Assembly: GCF_000513135.1 (NCBI RefSeq)
Contig: NZ_BAUV01000026.1
Location: forward strand, 1 to 62,132
DNA: 62,132 nucleotides
Source of the DNA: Halalkalibacter akibai JCM 9157
GTDB lineage: Bacteria; Bacillota; Bacilli; Bacillales; Bacillaceae_D
Direction: 5' to 3'
Below the pieces are notes generated by a model that was not told the DNA's origin, made no database searches, and saw nothing but the letters and a program-made list of their open reading frames with translations. A program made the position numbers and the translations under genes. This document shows positions 19,830 through 28,301 of the stretch, one piece after another (position 1 is the first letter of the stretch; each line of letters starts with the position of its first letter).

Positions 19830-19896
19830 AAAGGGACTGAATAGTAAAGTGCTGCTTTTAAGAATACCTCACTATAAATGAAATGAGGGATCATGG

Positions 19897-20616
19897 ATGA
19901 AAGTATCATTATTTGTGACATGTTTAGCGGACGTATTTTATCCTGGTGTTGGCCAAGATGTCGTGGAAATTCTTGAACGTAACGGTTGTGAAGTGGATTT
20001 TCCTATGAATCAAACTTGTTGCGGTCAGCCAGCTTATAACAGTGGCTACCATCATGAAACAAAAGACGTGGCTAAACATATGATCAAAACGTTCGAACAT
20101 GCAGATTATGTTGTAACTCCATCAGGCTCTTGTGGGGCCATGATTCATGAGTACAGCCATTTGTTTAAAGAGGATTCGACTTGGAAGAAAAGGGCGGAGT
20201 CACTAGCAGAAAAGACCTTTGAATTTACGCAGTTTCTAGTGGATGTTTTAAAAGTGGAAGAAGTCGGTGCCGTTTTCCAGAAAAAAGCAACCTACCATAC
20301 ATCTTGTCATATGACACGCCTATTAGGTGTTAAAGATGCGCCGATGAAACTATTAGAAAATGTAAAAGGATTAGAGTTTGCTAGTCTTCCAAATAAAGAG
20401 ACATGCTGTGGCTTCGGAGGAACGTTTTCAGTCAAAATGGTGCCAATTTCAGAGCAGATGGTCAATGAGAAAATTGAGCATATTGAAGAAACAGAAGCTG
20501 AAGTGTTAATTGGAGCTGATTGTGGGTGTTTAATGAATATTGGTGGAAGAATTGAACGTCAAGGCAAACCAATTAAAGTGATGCATATTGCACAAGTCCT
20601 AAACAGTAAACAATAA
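19897..20616 (+). CDS. lutA: L-lactate utilisation protein LutA (Fe-S, CCG domains)
   Basis: This 239-aa protein has two CCG (cysteine-rich) domains, with Cys41-Cys42-Gly and Cys170-Cys171-Gly plus the partner cysteines 79 and 137. These domains bind a noncubane [4Fe-4S] cluster as in the heterodisulfide reductase/GlcF superfamily. LutA works with LutB and LutC to oxidise L-lactate to pyruvate. The ATG follows GAGGGA. It lies 67 nt after the DeoR gene and 15 nt before lutB. In B. subtilis lutABC is repressed by the GntR protein LutR, which is not present in this window. Confidence 0.95.
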   Translation: MKVSLFVTCLADVFYPGVGQDVVEILERNGCEVDFPMNQTCCGQPAYNSGYHHETKDVAKHMIKTFEHADYVVTPSGSCGAMIHEYSHLFKEDSTWKKRAESLAEKTFEFTQFLVDVLKVEEVGAVFQKKATYHTSCHMTRLLGVKDAPMKLLENVKGLEFASLPNKETCCGFGGTFSVKMVPISEQMVNEKIEHIEETEAEVLIGADCGCLMNIGGRIERQGKPIKVMHIAQVLNSKQ

Positions 20617-20631
20617 AAGGCGGGGATAACA

Positions 20632-22059
20632 ATGTCGATGAAAATCAGTGAGGATAAGTTTTTTGACCGGGTGGACAAAGGACTTAACAATGATTTTATG
20701 AGAAAAGCAATGGTGTCCGCTCAAGAGAGACTTAAAGGAAGAAAATTAGATGCCCAGAAAGAGCTTGGAAACTGGGAAGAATGGCGATCGCTTTCTGAAG
20801 AGATTCGTCAACATACCCTAGAAAACCTAGACTATTACCTAGATCAGCTTGCTGAGAATGTGATGAAAAAAGGCGGACATGTTTTTTTTGCGCAAACAGC
20901 TGAAGAAGCGAATGAATACATCACAAAAATTGCTAAACAAAAAAACGCCAAAAAAGTAATTAAATCTAAGTCAATGGTAACGGAAGAAATCAGTATGAAT
21001 GAAGCGTTAGAAAAAGCAGGCTGTGAGGTCATTGAATCCGATTTAGGAGAATATATCCTTCAAATTGATGACCACGATCCCCCCTCTCATATTGTAGCGC
21101 CAGCTTTGCATAAAAATAAGGATCAAATTCGAGATACTTTTAAAGAGAAAAAAGGCTATTCTAAATCTTCCAAACCAGAAGAGCTTGCCTTGTTTGCTAG
21201 AGAACAGTTACGTGGTGAATTTTTAACTGCTGATATAGGGATTACTGGCTGTAACTTTGCTGTTGCTGAATCCGGGGCGATTTCTCTTGTGACAAATGAG
21301 GGGAATGCAAGACTTGCGACGACTTTACCGAAAACGCAAATTACCGTTATGGGGATGGAAAGAATTGTTCCAACTTGGGAAGAACTTGATATATTAGTGA
21401 GTATGCTTTGTCGAAGTGCGGTCGGTCAAAAGCTAACTAGTTATATTACTGGTTTAACAGGACCGAAAGCAGATGGTGATGTTGACGGACCAGAAGAATT
21501 TCATTTAGTTATTGTAGACAACGGACGTTCGAACATACTTGGAACAGAGTTTCAATCGGTTCTTCAATGCATTCGCTGTGCAGCCTGTATTAACGTTTGT
21601 CCGATATATCGTCATGTTGGAGGCCACTCCTACGGATCCATTTACCCTGGTCCAATTGGTGCTGTCTTATCGCCGTTACTTGGTGGATATGATGATTACA
21701 AGGAGTTACCTTATGCATCAAGCTTATGCGGGGCATGTACGGAAGCATGTCCAGTAAAGATCCCTCTTCATGATTTATTAATTAAACACCGAAGAAACAT
21801 TGTCGAAGAACAGGGGAGAGGCGGATTCGGCGAAAAGTTAGCAATGAAAGGATTCTCCTTGGCGGCGAGCTCACCAAAACTATTCAGCTTCGGATCAAAA
21901 GCAGCTCCAACAATGATGGGCCCATTAGTAAGCGAAGGAAAAATTAAAAAAGGACCAGGTCCGATTAAACCTTGGACCGACATAAGAGATTTTCCAGAGC
22001 CTAGTAAACAAAGTTTCAGAGAATGGTATAAAAAACGTGAGAAAGGCGGCGACAAGTAA
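20632..22059 (+). CDS. lutB: L-lactate utilisation iron-sulfur protein LutB
   Basis: This 475-aa protein has an N-terminal LUD domain (about 60-290) and a dicluster ferredoxin-type domain. The first cluster ligands are Cys313, Cys316, Cys319 and Cys323. The second set is Cys366, Cys369 and Cys373. A short C-terminal region completes the LutB/YkgF family length. The protein relays electrons from lactate oxidation towards the respiratory chain. The ATG at 20632 follows AAGGCGGGG. The stop codon overlaps the lutC start (TAATG), so the two are translationally coupled. Confidence 0.96.
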   Translation: MSMKISEDKFFDRVDKGLNNDFMRKAMVSAQERLKGRKLDAQKELGNWEEWRSLSEEIRQHTLENLDYYLDQLAENVMKKGGHVFFAQTAEEANEYITKIAKQKNAKKVIKSKSMVTEEISMNEALEKAGCEVIESDLGEYILQIDDHDPPSHIVAPALHKNKDQIRDTFKEKKGYSKSSKPEELALFAREQLRGEFLTADIGITGCNFAVAESGAISLVTNEGNARLATTLPKTQITVMGMERIVPTWEELDILVSMLCRSAVGQKLTSYITGLTGPKADGDVDGPEEFHLVIVDNGRSNILGTEFQSVLQCIRCAACINVCPIYRHVGGHSYGSIYPGPIGAVLSPLLGGYDDYKELPYASSLCGACTEACPVKIPLHDLLIKHRRNIVEEQGRGGFGEKLAMKGFSLAASSPKLFSFGSKAAPTMMGPLVSEGKIKKGPGPIKPWTDIRDFPEPSKQSFREWYKKREKGGDK

Positions 22060-22778
22060 TGCCAACCGGTAGCATTCAACATAAAGATCGTTTTCTAGAT
22101 CAAATTGCCAAAAGTCTTGGAAGGCCAAGAAAAACGACTCCTGTCGTCCGACCTAATTGGAAACACCAACCACAGCATGAAGTATTCAAAGGTTATAATC
22201 AGGATCAACTTGTTGACGTGCTAGTCGAGCAGTGTACGAAAATTCATACACAAGTTGAGCTAGTAACAACTAAAAACCTTCAAGAAGTGTTAAGAAATGT
22301 CATAGCTGGTTGGAACGCACAATCGATTATAAGCTGGGATGATCCTCGAATAAAAGAGTATGAATTAGATGCTTTTTTTCAAGAGATTTTCCAAGCTGGG
22401 GTCGACGTACACGAATGGAATCCAGCTGTCGGAGAGGAAAATATTAAATTTGCAGAGCAAGCCGACATCGGAATAACATTTGCTGATATGACGTTAGCTG
22501 AATCTGGAACCGTCGTATTGTTTAGTGATCAAGGTAAGGGTAGATCAGTGAGCTTGCTCCCAACCTATTATATTGCCGTTATTCCAAAAAGTACGATCGT
22601 ACCCCGTATGACACAAGCTACTAGTTATATTCACCAAATGCAAGAACAGCAAGGAACGGTACCGTCGTGTATCAATTTTATATCTGGGCCGAGTAACAGC
22701 GCTGATATTGAGATGAATTTAGTTGTAGGTGTTCATGGACCGGTAAAAGCGTATTACCTTATAGTGGAGGATAAATAA
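22059..22778 (+). CDS. lutC: L-lactate utilisation protein LutC
   Basis: This 239-aa LUD-domain protein is the third component of the LutABC lactate oxidation complex. The conserved LUD sequence ADIGITFADMTLAESGTVV lies around residues 136-154, and the C-terminal glycine-rich GVHGP motif is near 227. It has no cysteine clusters, in agreement with the family. The ATG overlaps the lutB stop by one base. The gene ends before the terminator at 22828-22863. Confidence 0.95.
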   Translation: MPTGSIQHKDRFLDQIAKSLGRPRKTTPVVRPNWKHQPQHEVFKGYNQDQLVDVLVEQCTKIHTQVELVTTKNLQEVLRNVIAGWNAQSIISWDDPRIKEYELDAFFQEIFQAGVDVHEWNPAVGEENIKFAEQADIGITFADMTLAESGTVVLFSDQGKGRSVSLLPTYYIAVIPKSTIVPRMTQATSYIHQMQEQQGTVPSCINFISGPSNSADIEMNLVVGVHGPVKAYYLIVEDK

Positions 22779-22827
22779 AAAGAGAAATAAATTAGCCGGT
22801 GGTTTATGTTAGAAGTGAAAAGAATAG

Positions 22828-22863
22828 AAAGTAGTCCAACTTCATGAATGGACTACTTTTTAA
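22828..22863 (+). terminator. Terminator of the lutABC operon
   Basis: AAAGTAGTCC (22828-22837) pairs perfectly with GGACTACTTT (22850-22859), followed by T residues. Confidence 0.92.
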
Positions 22864-22871
22864 AATGCTGT

Positions 22872-23095
22872 TGAGCCCTCATAGATTTAATGAGAGCCGA
22901 TCGACCACTTAACTAAAGGAAATAAGGTCTTCATAGGACCGATGAAGACCTCAAGCAATCATGAGAAAGAGAGAAAAGTACTTCATAAGGCTGATGAAGA
23001 CCCCAACCGTACTAAAGAAAGAGAGAAAAGGTCTTCATGAAGCTGATGAAAGCCCGAAGCCTTCTTAAATAAAGAAAAAAGGTCTTCATAACTTT
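22872..23095. repeat. Tandem 52-bp hairpin repeats
   Basis: Units begin at about 22924, 22976, 23028 and 23079 (periods 52, 52 and 51). The last is truncated, and a diverged unit starts at about 22872. Each unit is a hairpin followed by an A/G-rich segment with AAAGAGAGAAAA. The best hairpin pairs GGTCTTCAT (22926-22934) with ATGAAGACC (22942-22950). No frame is open through the array. It is not a CRISPR array: the spacers are similar to each other, not unique. Confidence 0.85.
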
Positions 23096-23187
23096 ATACT
23101 GACTTCCTGTGTGAAGAATTGTAATATTTGTAGTATCATGTTGACGAATTACTTTAAATAAGTTTCATTAATATAGGAGGGATCTAC

Positions 23188-23427
23188 TTGGAGAAACATC
23201 ATCACATAAGTATCATAGATTTTAAAACAACGGAGCATCAAACCAAGTTTGTGCAATTCACAGGATATGATGCCAACCAAGAAAAAAAATTCACAGCAGA
23301 AGTGAAATTCGTTGGTGGAGTTCCATATGGAGACATTATTCATCCCGATAGATCTACCTTGTCTTCTGAGTGCCGAGACTTTATCCGAGAGCAACTGTTG
23401 CATAAGTATAATACTGGTCAGTTTTAA
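23188..23427 (+). CDS. Small hypothetical protein (79 aa)
   Basis: A TTG at 23188 lies behind a good TAGGAGGGA site (23174-23182) and opens a 79-codon frame. The protein is soluble, with three N-terminal His and a predicted beta-rich middle (KKFTAEVKFVGG) followed by a helix. I do not recognise the family. The ribosome binding site and an isolated position after a repeat array support a real gene. No partner is evident. Confidence 0.65.
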   Translation: MEKHHHISIIDFKTTEHQTKFVQFTGYDANQEKKFTAEVKFVGGVPYGDIIHPDRSTLSSECRDFIREQLLHKYNTGQF

Positions 23428-23520
23428 TTGCGCTAATCTCTATATGGTTAGCGTTATTTTATAATAGACAGATTAATTATAAAACTTAGCGGTAACTGCC
23501 AATCAACATCGTTAATGAAC

Positions 23521-24048
23521 CTATCTTTTTTTCAAAATCCCCAAATACTCTTCCCAAGGCCCAACATCTACTCTATATCTCTCCGCCATGATTCGTACAA
23601 GTTGAGAGATATGTGTTAAATCATGCACAACCCAAGTAGAAATCAATTGTCTTACTTTCACTACACCAAAGGCCGGATGATAACCTGTTAATTCGAGCTG
23701 CGAATCTGAATGGATCAGATTCTTCAATTTGGATAGACTTTCATTTCTTAATTCTTTAAATTCTAGCAATGTTTGTTCAAGTGAACGTTCCACTTTTTGG
23801 TTTAAATGAGAAAAACGATCAAATGCAGGAAAGGGATTCTTTTCACCTTCTTTAAGAATCGTTTCAAGTCTCTTTATCCAATTATGTTTCTCTCCTTCTA
23901 TGAGGTGTTCCAACACTTCTATGATATTCCATGTTTCATCGCCTTCACGGCAGTGCAACCAGTCATCAGATAAGCCTGTTAAAAAAACTTCCAAGGTTTG
24001 TGGTGTGCGTTCTAGAACACTTATCGCTTCTTTCAAATCAAAGTTCAT
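23521..24048 (-). CDS. DinB family protein
   Basis: This 175-aa protein is a four-helix DinB/YfiT-type fold. Metal-ligand positions of the family are visible: His in LEHLIEGE near residue 47 and the HDLTH pair near 141-145. The TRP/Trp-rich N-terminal helix ([18 protein letters not shown]) is typical. Related proteins are metal-dependent thiol (bacillithiol or mycothiol) transferases, so a detoxifying thiol S-transferase role is possible. I chose the ATG at 24048 because the AAGGAG site lies seven bases from it, too close to the TTG at 24054. The gene is monocistronic. Confidence 0.88.
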   Translation of the reverse strand: MNFDLKEAISVLERTPQTLEVFLTGLSDDWLHCREGDETWNIIEVLEHLIEGEKHNWIKRLETILKEGEKNPFPAFDRFSHLNQKVERSLEQTLLEFKELRNESLSKLKNLIHSDSQLELTGYHPAFGVVKVRQLISTWVVHDLTHISQLVRIMAERYRVDVGPWEEYLGILKKR

Positions 24049-24115
24049 TTTCAAACTCCTTTCACTATTAAAATAAAATAAGCATATGCTATTTGCACAT
24101 GCTCATTTTATTCGA

Positions 24116-25348
24116 TTAATGATCTAAATTTCCTTTAGGTCCAAAAAATTCAAAGTGAATGTGTTCGTCTGCTACATTCCATTCTTTTAAAGCTTTTCTG
24201 ATTGCTTTCATAAAAGGGACTGGACCACAGAAGTAAAATGTAGCTTCATTATTCGTTAAAATAGATTGTAACCATGGCAGGTCAATATAGCCTGCTTTTT
24301 GATAAATTCCAGTTTGTTTATCATCTTCAGTTGGTGATTCGTAAGCTAAAAAGTATTGTATATTGGTAGATGAATCTATGACACTACGTATTTCTTTATT
24401 AAATGCATGGTGTGAACTGTTAATAGCTGCATGCACGTAAGTGACTTGTCTTTCGGGTTGTTTTTTAGCTAATGTTTTTAACATACTGATCATTGGCGTT
24501 TGACCAACTCCACCACTAATAAGGACAATGGGTCTATCTTCGTGCGAATCTAATACAAAATCGCCAGCAGGTGCTGTAATTTCTAACAGATCCCCTTCAG
24601 AAACTTGGTCGTGAAGAAAATTCGAAACAATACCAGCTGGAATATTTCCCTTCTGATCTTCACGTTTCACGCTAATACGGTAGTAATCTTGTCCTGGTTG
24701 ATCAGATAAACTATATTGTCTTAAATGAGTGTACGTTTCACCATCAATGACGGCTTTAACTGTAATATATTGACCAGGTGTGAAAGCTGAAATGGGGCCA
24801 CCGTCTTTCGGTTTTAAGTAGAAAGATGTAATGACATCACTTTCCTTTTCTTTCTTTGAGATGACGAACTCTCGAAAGTCATCCCAACCACCTGTTTTAG
24901 AAGCAGCCTCATGATACATTTCTTTTTCTACAGAGATGAAGACATCAGCAATCACTCCGTAGGCATCGCCCCACGCGTTGATAATGTCGTCTGTAGCAGC
25001 ATCGCCGAGAACTTCCTTAATAGCTAACAACAAGTGTTCACCTACAATAGGGTAGTGCTCAGCTTGAATTCCTAAGCTTCGATGTTTATGAGCGATTTGC
25101 TTTACAGCTGGAAGAATGGCTTCTAAATTATCAATGTACTGTGCTGCAGCATAGACCGTACTGGCAAGAGCTTGTTGCTGTTTCCCTTGTTTTTGATTTA
25201 CATGATTAAAGATATGAAGTAATTCTGGATGGTTCTCAAATAGCATTTGGTAGAAACGTGTTGTAATGGCTGTTCCATGCTCCGCTAAAACGGGAACGGT
25301 TGATTTAATGATGTTAATGGTGTTGGAATTCAAAAGTTTCGTACTCAT
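24116..25348 (-). CDS. hmp: Flavohaemoglobin, nitric oxide dioxygenase
   Basis: This 410-aa enzyme converts NO and O2 to nitrate using NAD(P)H. The globin domain covers residues 1-140, with the proximal haem ligand His89 in AHKHR and the distal Tyr33. The ferredoxin-reductase domain follows: the FAD-binding motif RQYSLSD at 210-216, the NAD-binding GGVGQTPM near 284, and a C-terminal FFGP sequence. Length and order match Bacillus Hmp exactly. The start follows GGAGG. A palindrome resembling an NsrR operator lies 21-41 nt upstream of the start codon, so induction by nitrosative stress is expected. Confidence 0.97.
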   Translation of the reverse strand: MSTKLLNSNTINIIKSTVPVLAEHGTAITTRFYQMLFENHPELLHIFNHVNQKQGKQQQALASTVYAAAQYIDNLEAILPAVKQIAHKHRSLGIQAEHYPIVGEHLLLAIKEVLGDAATDDIINAWGDAYGVIADVFISVEKEMYHEAASKTGGWDDFREFVISKKEKESDVITSFYLKPKDGGPISAFTPGQYITVKAVIDGETYTHLRQYSLSDQPGQDYYRISVKREDQKGNIPAGIVSNFLHDQVSEGDLLEITAPAGDFVLDSHEDRPIVLISGGVGQTPMISMLKTLAKKQPERQVTYVHAAINSSHHAFNKEIRSVIDSSTNIQYFLAYESPTEDDKQTGIYQKAGYIDLPWLQSILTNNEATFYFCGPVPFMKAIRKALKEWNVADEHIHFEFFGPKGNLDH

Positions 25349-25368
25349 ATGTAATCCTCCAATTAAAC

Positions 25369-25389
25369 CAGTATTTTAAATACATCTTT
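25369..25389 (-). promoter_or_regulatory. Candidate NsrR operator upstream of hmp
   Basis: On the minus strand the sequence reads AAGATGTATTTAAAATACTGG. Its core GTATTTAAAATAC is a perfect 13-nt palindrome, and the left side extends to AAGATG. This fits the Bacillus NsrR-type consensus (ATGTATTT-AAATACAT). It sits just upstream of the hmp ribosome binding site. Confidence 0.6.
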
Positions 25390-25512
25390 AATTATGGGTG
25401 AGATCCTGTTTAAAAGCAATATATAAAATACAGCTTTCGGTAAATAGACACTTTTTAAGTTAACAAAAAAGGTAGTAGAAGCTAAGTACAATGGCAATCT
25501 AGCAGTAAATGA

Positions 25513-25560
25513 AAGAAAAAACTCTCCCAATCCTATTGAAGAGACATGATTGAGAGAGTC
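25513..25560 (-). terminator. Terminator after ywiC
   Basis: On the minus strand ACTCTCTCAATC (from 25559 down) pairs with GATTGGGAGAGT (down to 25521), followed by a T-run. It separates ywiC from the hmp transcription unit. Confidence 0.85.
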
Positions 25561-25574
25561 TTGAAAAAGTAAAG

Positions 25575-26291
25575 TCACGCTAAGATTACTCGACTGATAG
25601 CAAAGAAAAGAACGCCATTTCCTAACTCAACCATACCAAGAATGATTGGTTTAACAGGAGTTGCTCTGGAGGTAAACCAATCTTTAAGAATACCAGGCAG
25701 ATAAGCTAAGCTCATCCAAGGAACGGCGAGCAACAAAGGTATAAAAAGGAGAAAAGAGTGATAAACGTGAGACATCTTTTTAAATTTCTTGTTTTTTCTT
25801 TCTCTAATCATGGACTTAACGTAAAAGGAACTACCCATGAAGTATAAAATGACCCAAAGAAATATAAGAAAAACTTCGTTGGACCAGCCTCCATTACCAA
25901 TCATAAAAGCAGCGACTCCACCTAGCGAAAAAGTTAAAATTCCGCTGAGATTATTAAGAAGATTTCGTTCGTTTTTACGTTTAATATAGTACATATTTAC
26001 GGTAAGAAGTGGTAGAAAAAAGATGCCTACGAAAAGTAAGGCCGGATAGAGCCACACAATAGGTGTAAGAAAAATGATAGCAATAAGACCGTATCCCAAT
26101 AACCATGGTTGCATCGTCTTTTTAGATTTAGAGTTTCTGAAGATATTTAAAAATGGAGTTGACGCTAAAAAAATAAAAAACCAGCCAATTAATAAGGGGA
26201 CATGAAGCCAGTTCGGTTCAGATAAAAAGACACCCAACAAGTATGGCAGAAAAAACATAAGCCATGTTCCATGTTCTTTAGGTAACATCAT
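25575..26291 (-). CDS. ywiC: YwiC-like membrane protein
   Basis: This 238-aa membrane protein starts with the family hallmark PKEHGTW and has about seven to eight hydrophobic segments. I placed the start at the ATG at 26291, seven bases from GAGGAG, as the ATG at 26297 is too close. In B. subtilis ywiC lies in the fnr-narGHJI region of anaerobic genes. Here it sits between hmp and a radical SAM gene, again a low-oxygen or NO neighbourhood. The biochemical function is not known. It ends before a strong terminator. Confidence 0.82.
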   Translation of the reverse strand: MMLPKEHGTWLMFFLPYLLGVFLSEPNWLHVPLLIGWFFIFLASTPFLNIFRNSKSKKTMQPWLLGYGLIAIIFLTPIVWLYPALLFVGIFFLPLLTVNMYYIKRKNERNLLNNLSGILTFSLGGVAAFMIGNGGWSNEVFLIFLWVILYFMGSSFYVKSMIRERKNKKFKKMSHVYHSFLLFIPLLLAVPWMSLAYLPGILKDWFTSRATPVKPIILGMVELGNGVLFFAISRVILA

Positions 26292-26480
26292 TGCCATTCT
26301 CCTCTCAGTAATAAAATAATAAGTTCAATCAATTCTTAAAAGATAACACCAATCAATAGAGCTTAAAATGATTTTTGTCACAGAAGAGTGAAAAGAGAAG
26401 CTGAGTTGATTCGTGATCGATTTCATATCTGAGTAATTTACACAAGCTTATAATAGGGGATAATTGATTGGAGGGATTAG

Positions 26481-27605
26481 ATGTTCAACCGTGATTTTAA
26501 TAAAAATCCATTTATTGTTATTTGGGAACTGACAAGAGCATGCGAATTAAAGTGTTTACATTGCCGGGCAGAGGCTCAACATCACCGTCATCCGCTCGAA
26601 TTAACTTTTGATGAAGGAAAAAAACTAATTGATGATATTTATGAAATGGATAACCCGATGCTTGTATTTACAGGTGGAGATCCACTTATGCGAACAGATG
26701 TGTATGACATTGCCAAATATGCAGTCAAAAAGGGGGTTCGTGTTTCGATGACACCAAGTGCTACCCCGAATGTTACGGAAGAAGCCATTAAAAAGGCAAA
26801 GGAGGTTGGACTGGCAAGATGGGCGTTTAGTTTGGACGGGCCAACAGCAGAGATCCACGATCATTTTAGAGGAACGGATGGTTCATTTGAACTGACAATG
26901 AATGCCATTAAATATTTACACAAATTAGAAATTCCCATTCAAATAAATACGGTCATTTCTAGATATAACGTTGATGTACTTGATGAAATGGCAAGAATGG
27001 TAGAACAACTAAATTGCGTGCTCTGGAGTGTCTTTTTTCTTGTGCCGATAGGAAGAGGCAAGGAAAACGATATGATTTCACCAATAGAGCATGAACGGGT
27101 GTTTCACTGGCTTCATCAATTGAGAAAAAAAGTTTCTTTCGATATTAAAACAACAGCAGCACAGCATTACCGACGTGTTGTTATTCAGCAAAGAATGCGA
27201 GAAAGCTCTTCTTCTGATCAAACGATTCGCTATCAGGATGCATTGATGAAGGGGATGACTGCAACATTTGATGGGCTAGGTCGTGCACCAAAAGGGGTCA
27301 ATGATGGGAATGGCTTTGTTTTCATCTCACATGTAGGGGACGTCTATCCGAGCGGGTTGCTACCAATTAAAGCTGGAAATATTCGCACAACGCCTTTAGC
27401 TGAAATTTACCGTAACTCACCTATCTTTAAAGACTTACGAAATCCAGATAAATATAAAGGCAAGTGTGGAGTTTGTGAGTTTCGCTATGTTTGTGGGGGA
27501 TCTCGTTCAAGAGCCTTTGCCGTGACAGGTGACTACTTAGAAAGCGAACCATTCTGTGTGTACATTCCTAAATCATTGAGAAAATCGAATAAAAATAGGA
27601 CATGA
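26481..27605 (+). CDS. Radical SAM/SPASM protein (TIGR04053-like)
   Basis: This 374-aa protein has the radical SAM cluster motif Cys21-x3-Cys25-x2-Cys28 (CELKCLHC), a GGDP motif near 65 and a C-terminal SPASM-type cysteine set (CGVCEFRYVCGG and a final Cys near 361). It resembles the NirJ/AhbD group, which includes haem d1 and alternative haem biosynthesis enzymes. The PKGVNDG segment is typical of the uncharacterised Bacillus branch. It is divergent from ywiC (about 190 nt), which together with hmp suggests an anaerobic or NO-related role. The substrate is unknown. The ATG follows GGAGGG. Confidence 0.85.
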   Translation: MFNRDFNKNPFIVIWELTRACELKCLHCRAEAQHHRHPLELTFDEGKKLIDDIYEMDNPMLVFTGGDPLMRTDVYDIAKYAVKKGVRVSMTPSATPNVTEEAIKKAKEVGLARWAFSLDGPTAEIHDHFRGTDGSFELTMNAIKYLHKLEIPIQINTVISRYNVDVLDEMARMVEQLNCVLWSVFFLVPIGRGKENDMISPIEHERVFHWLHQLRKKVSFDIKTTAAQHYRRVVIQQRMRESSSSDQTIRYQDALMKGMTATFDGLGRAPKGVNDGNGFVFISHVGDVYPSGLLPIKAGNIRTTPLAEIYRNSPIFKDLRNPDKYKGKCGVCEFRYVCGGSRSRAFAVTGDYLESEPFCVYIPKSLRKSNKNRT

Positions 27606-27631
27606 AGTATAAACGTCATGTCTTTTTTTTG
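27597..27631 (+). terminator. Terminator after the radical SAM gene
   Basis: GACATGA (27599-27605) pairs with TCATGTC (27616-27622), followed by eight T. The stem overlaps the stop codon. Confidence 0.88.
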
Positions 27632-27733
27632 TTTGTTGAACATTCATAAAAAGGTAATAAAAGGATATTGGTAGCTGGTTAAATATGTTATGGTAATTAA
27701 ATAGAGACCATACAAAAACTGGAGGTGGCATAT

Positions 27734-27880
27734 ATGATTATTTTTATTCTACTGGTTATTTTTTTAATAGTTTGCGTTATGGAATTTAGCCATTTAAAAA
27801 AGCAGAATAATAAAATCATAGAACAAAATTATCTAATTATTAATCTTTTAGGTGAAATTAAGGATCAGCACAAGCAGTGA
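27734..27880 (+). CDS. Small single-pass membrane protein (48 aa)
   Basis: An ATG at 27734 lies eight bases after GGAGGTGG and opens a 48-codon frame. Residues 1-17 are one hydrophobic helix (MIIFILLVIFLIVCVM), followed by a polar, probably helical tail rich in Lys, Gln and Asn. The arrangement is like DUF4083-type miniproteins and like the protein at 52341 in this window. It lies 52 nt before a three-helix membrane protein gene and may be cotranscribed with it. Function is unknown. Confidence 0.65.
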   Translation: MIIFILLVIFLIVCVMEFSHLKKQNNKIIEQNYLIINLLGEIKDQHKQ

Positions 27881-27932
27881 GATCCATTAGGGTATCGTTA
27901 GTAAATTAATAGAGTAAAGGGAGGCATGTTTA

Positions 27933-28235
27933 GTGGATTTCACTATTAATAATGAGGTTTATTGGGTGTTATATAATATTTTAGCTTTATTACTATTCGT
28001 TACATTTTCTACTGTGGTCATTCTTTTGATTAATAAACTTAAAATAAAGCAAGTGGTAAAGTACTATATGATTGCAGGTTTTATTATATTAGCTCTTTCC
28101 TTAGTTGTGACGTTTTTCGGATATTCGTTTATAACCTTATTTAGCTACATTGAATGGATGACAAAGTTTTTGTTGCCTTGGCTTGTTTTGTATTGGCTAG
28201 TAAGAGCAATAAAAGTTTTAGAAAGAAGAGTTTAA
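27933..28235 (+). CDS. Hypothetical membrane protein (100 aa)
   Basis: A GTG at 27933 behind AAAGGGAGG opens a 100-aa frame. The protein has three hydrophobic segments (about 11-33, 43-66, 71-92) and a short basic tail. I do not recognise the family. It follows a 48-aa membrane miniprotein gene and precedes a peptidase gene, all on the same strand with short gaps. They may share a transcript. Confidence 0.7.
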   Translation: MDFTINNEVYWVLYNILALLLFVTFSTVVILLINKLKIKQVVKYYMIAGFIILALSLVVTFFGYSFITLFSYIEWMTKFLLPWLVLYWLVRAIKVLERRV

Positions 28236-28301
28236 TAAAAAACGGTTAGACGGTCATCAACTCTCAGAAATAGTGAAATGATAGTAGGGAGGCGTTTTTA
28301 C

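Noticed and set aside
22872-23095. Possible CRISPR array
   Set aside because: Spacers are not unique, units are 52 bp and contiguous, and no cas genes are present.
25363-25578. 71-aa minus-strand frame between hmp and ywiC
   Set aside because: It runs through the ywiC terminator and the hmp operator region, has no ribosome binding site and no recognisable sequence.
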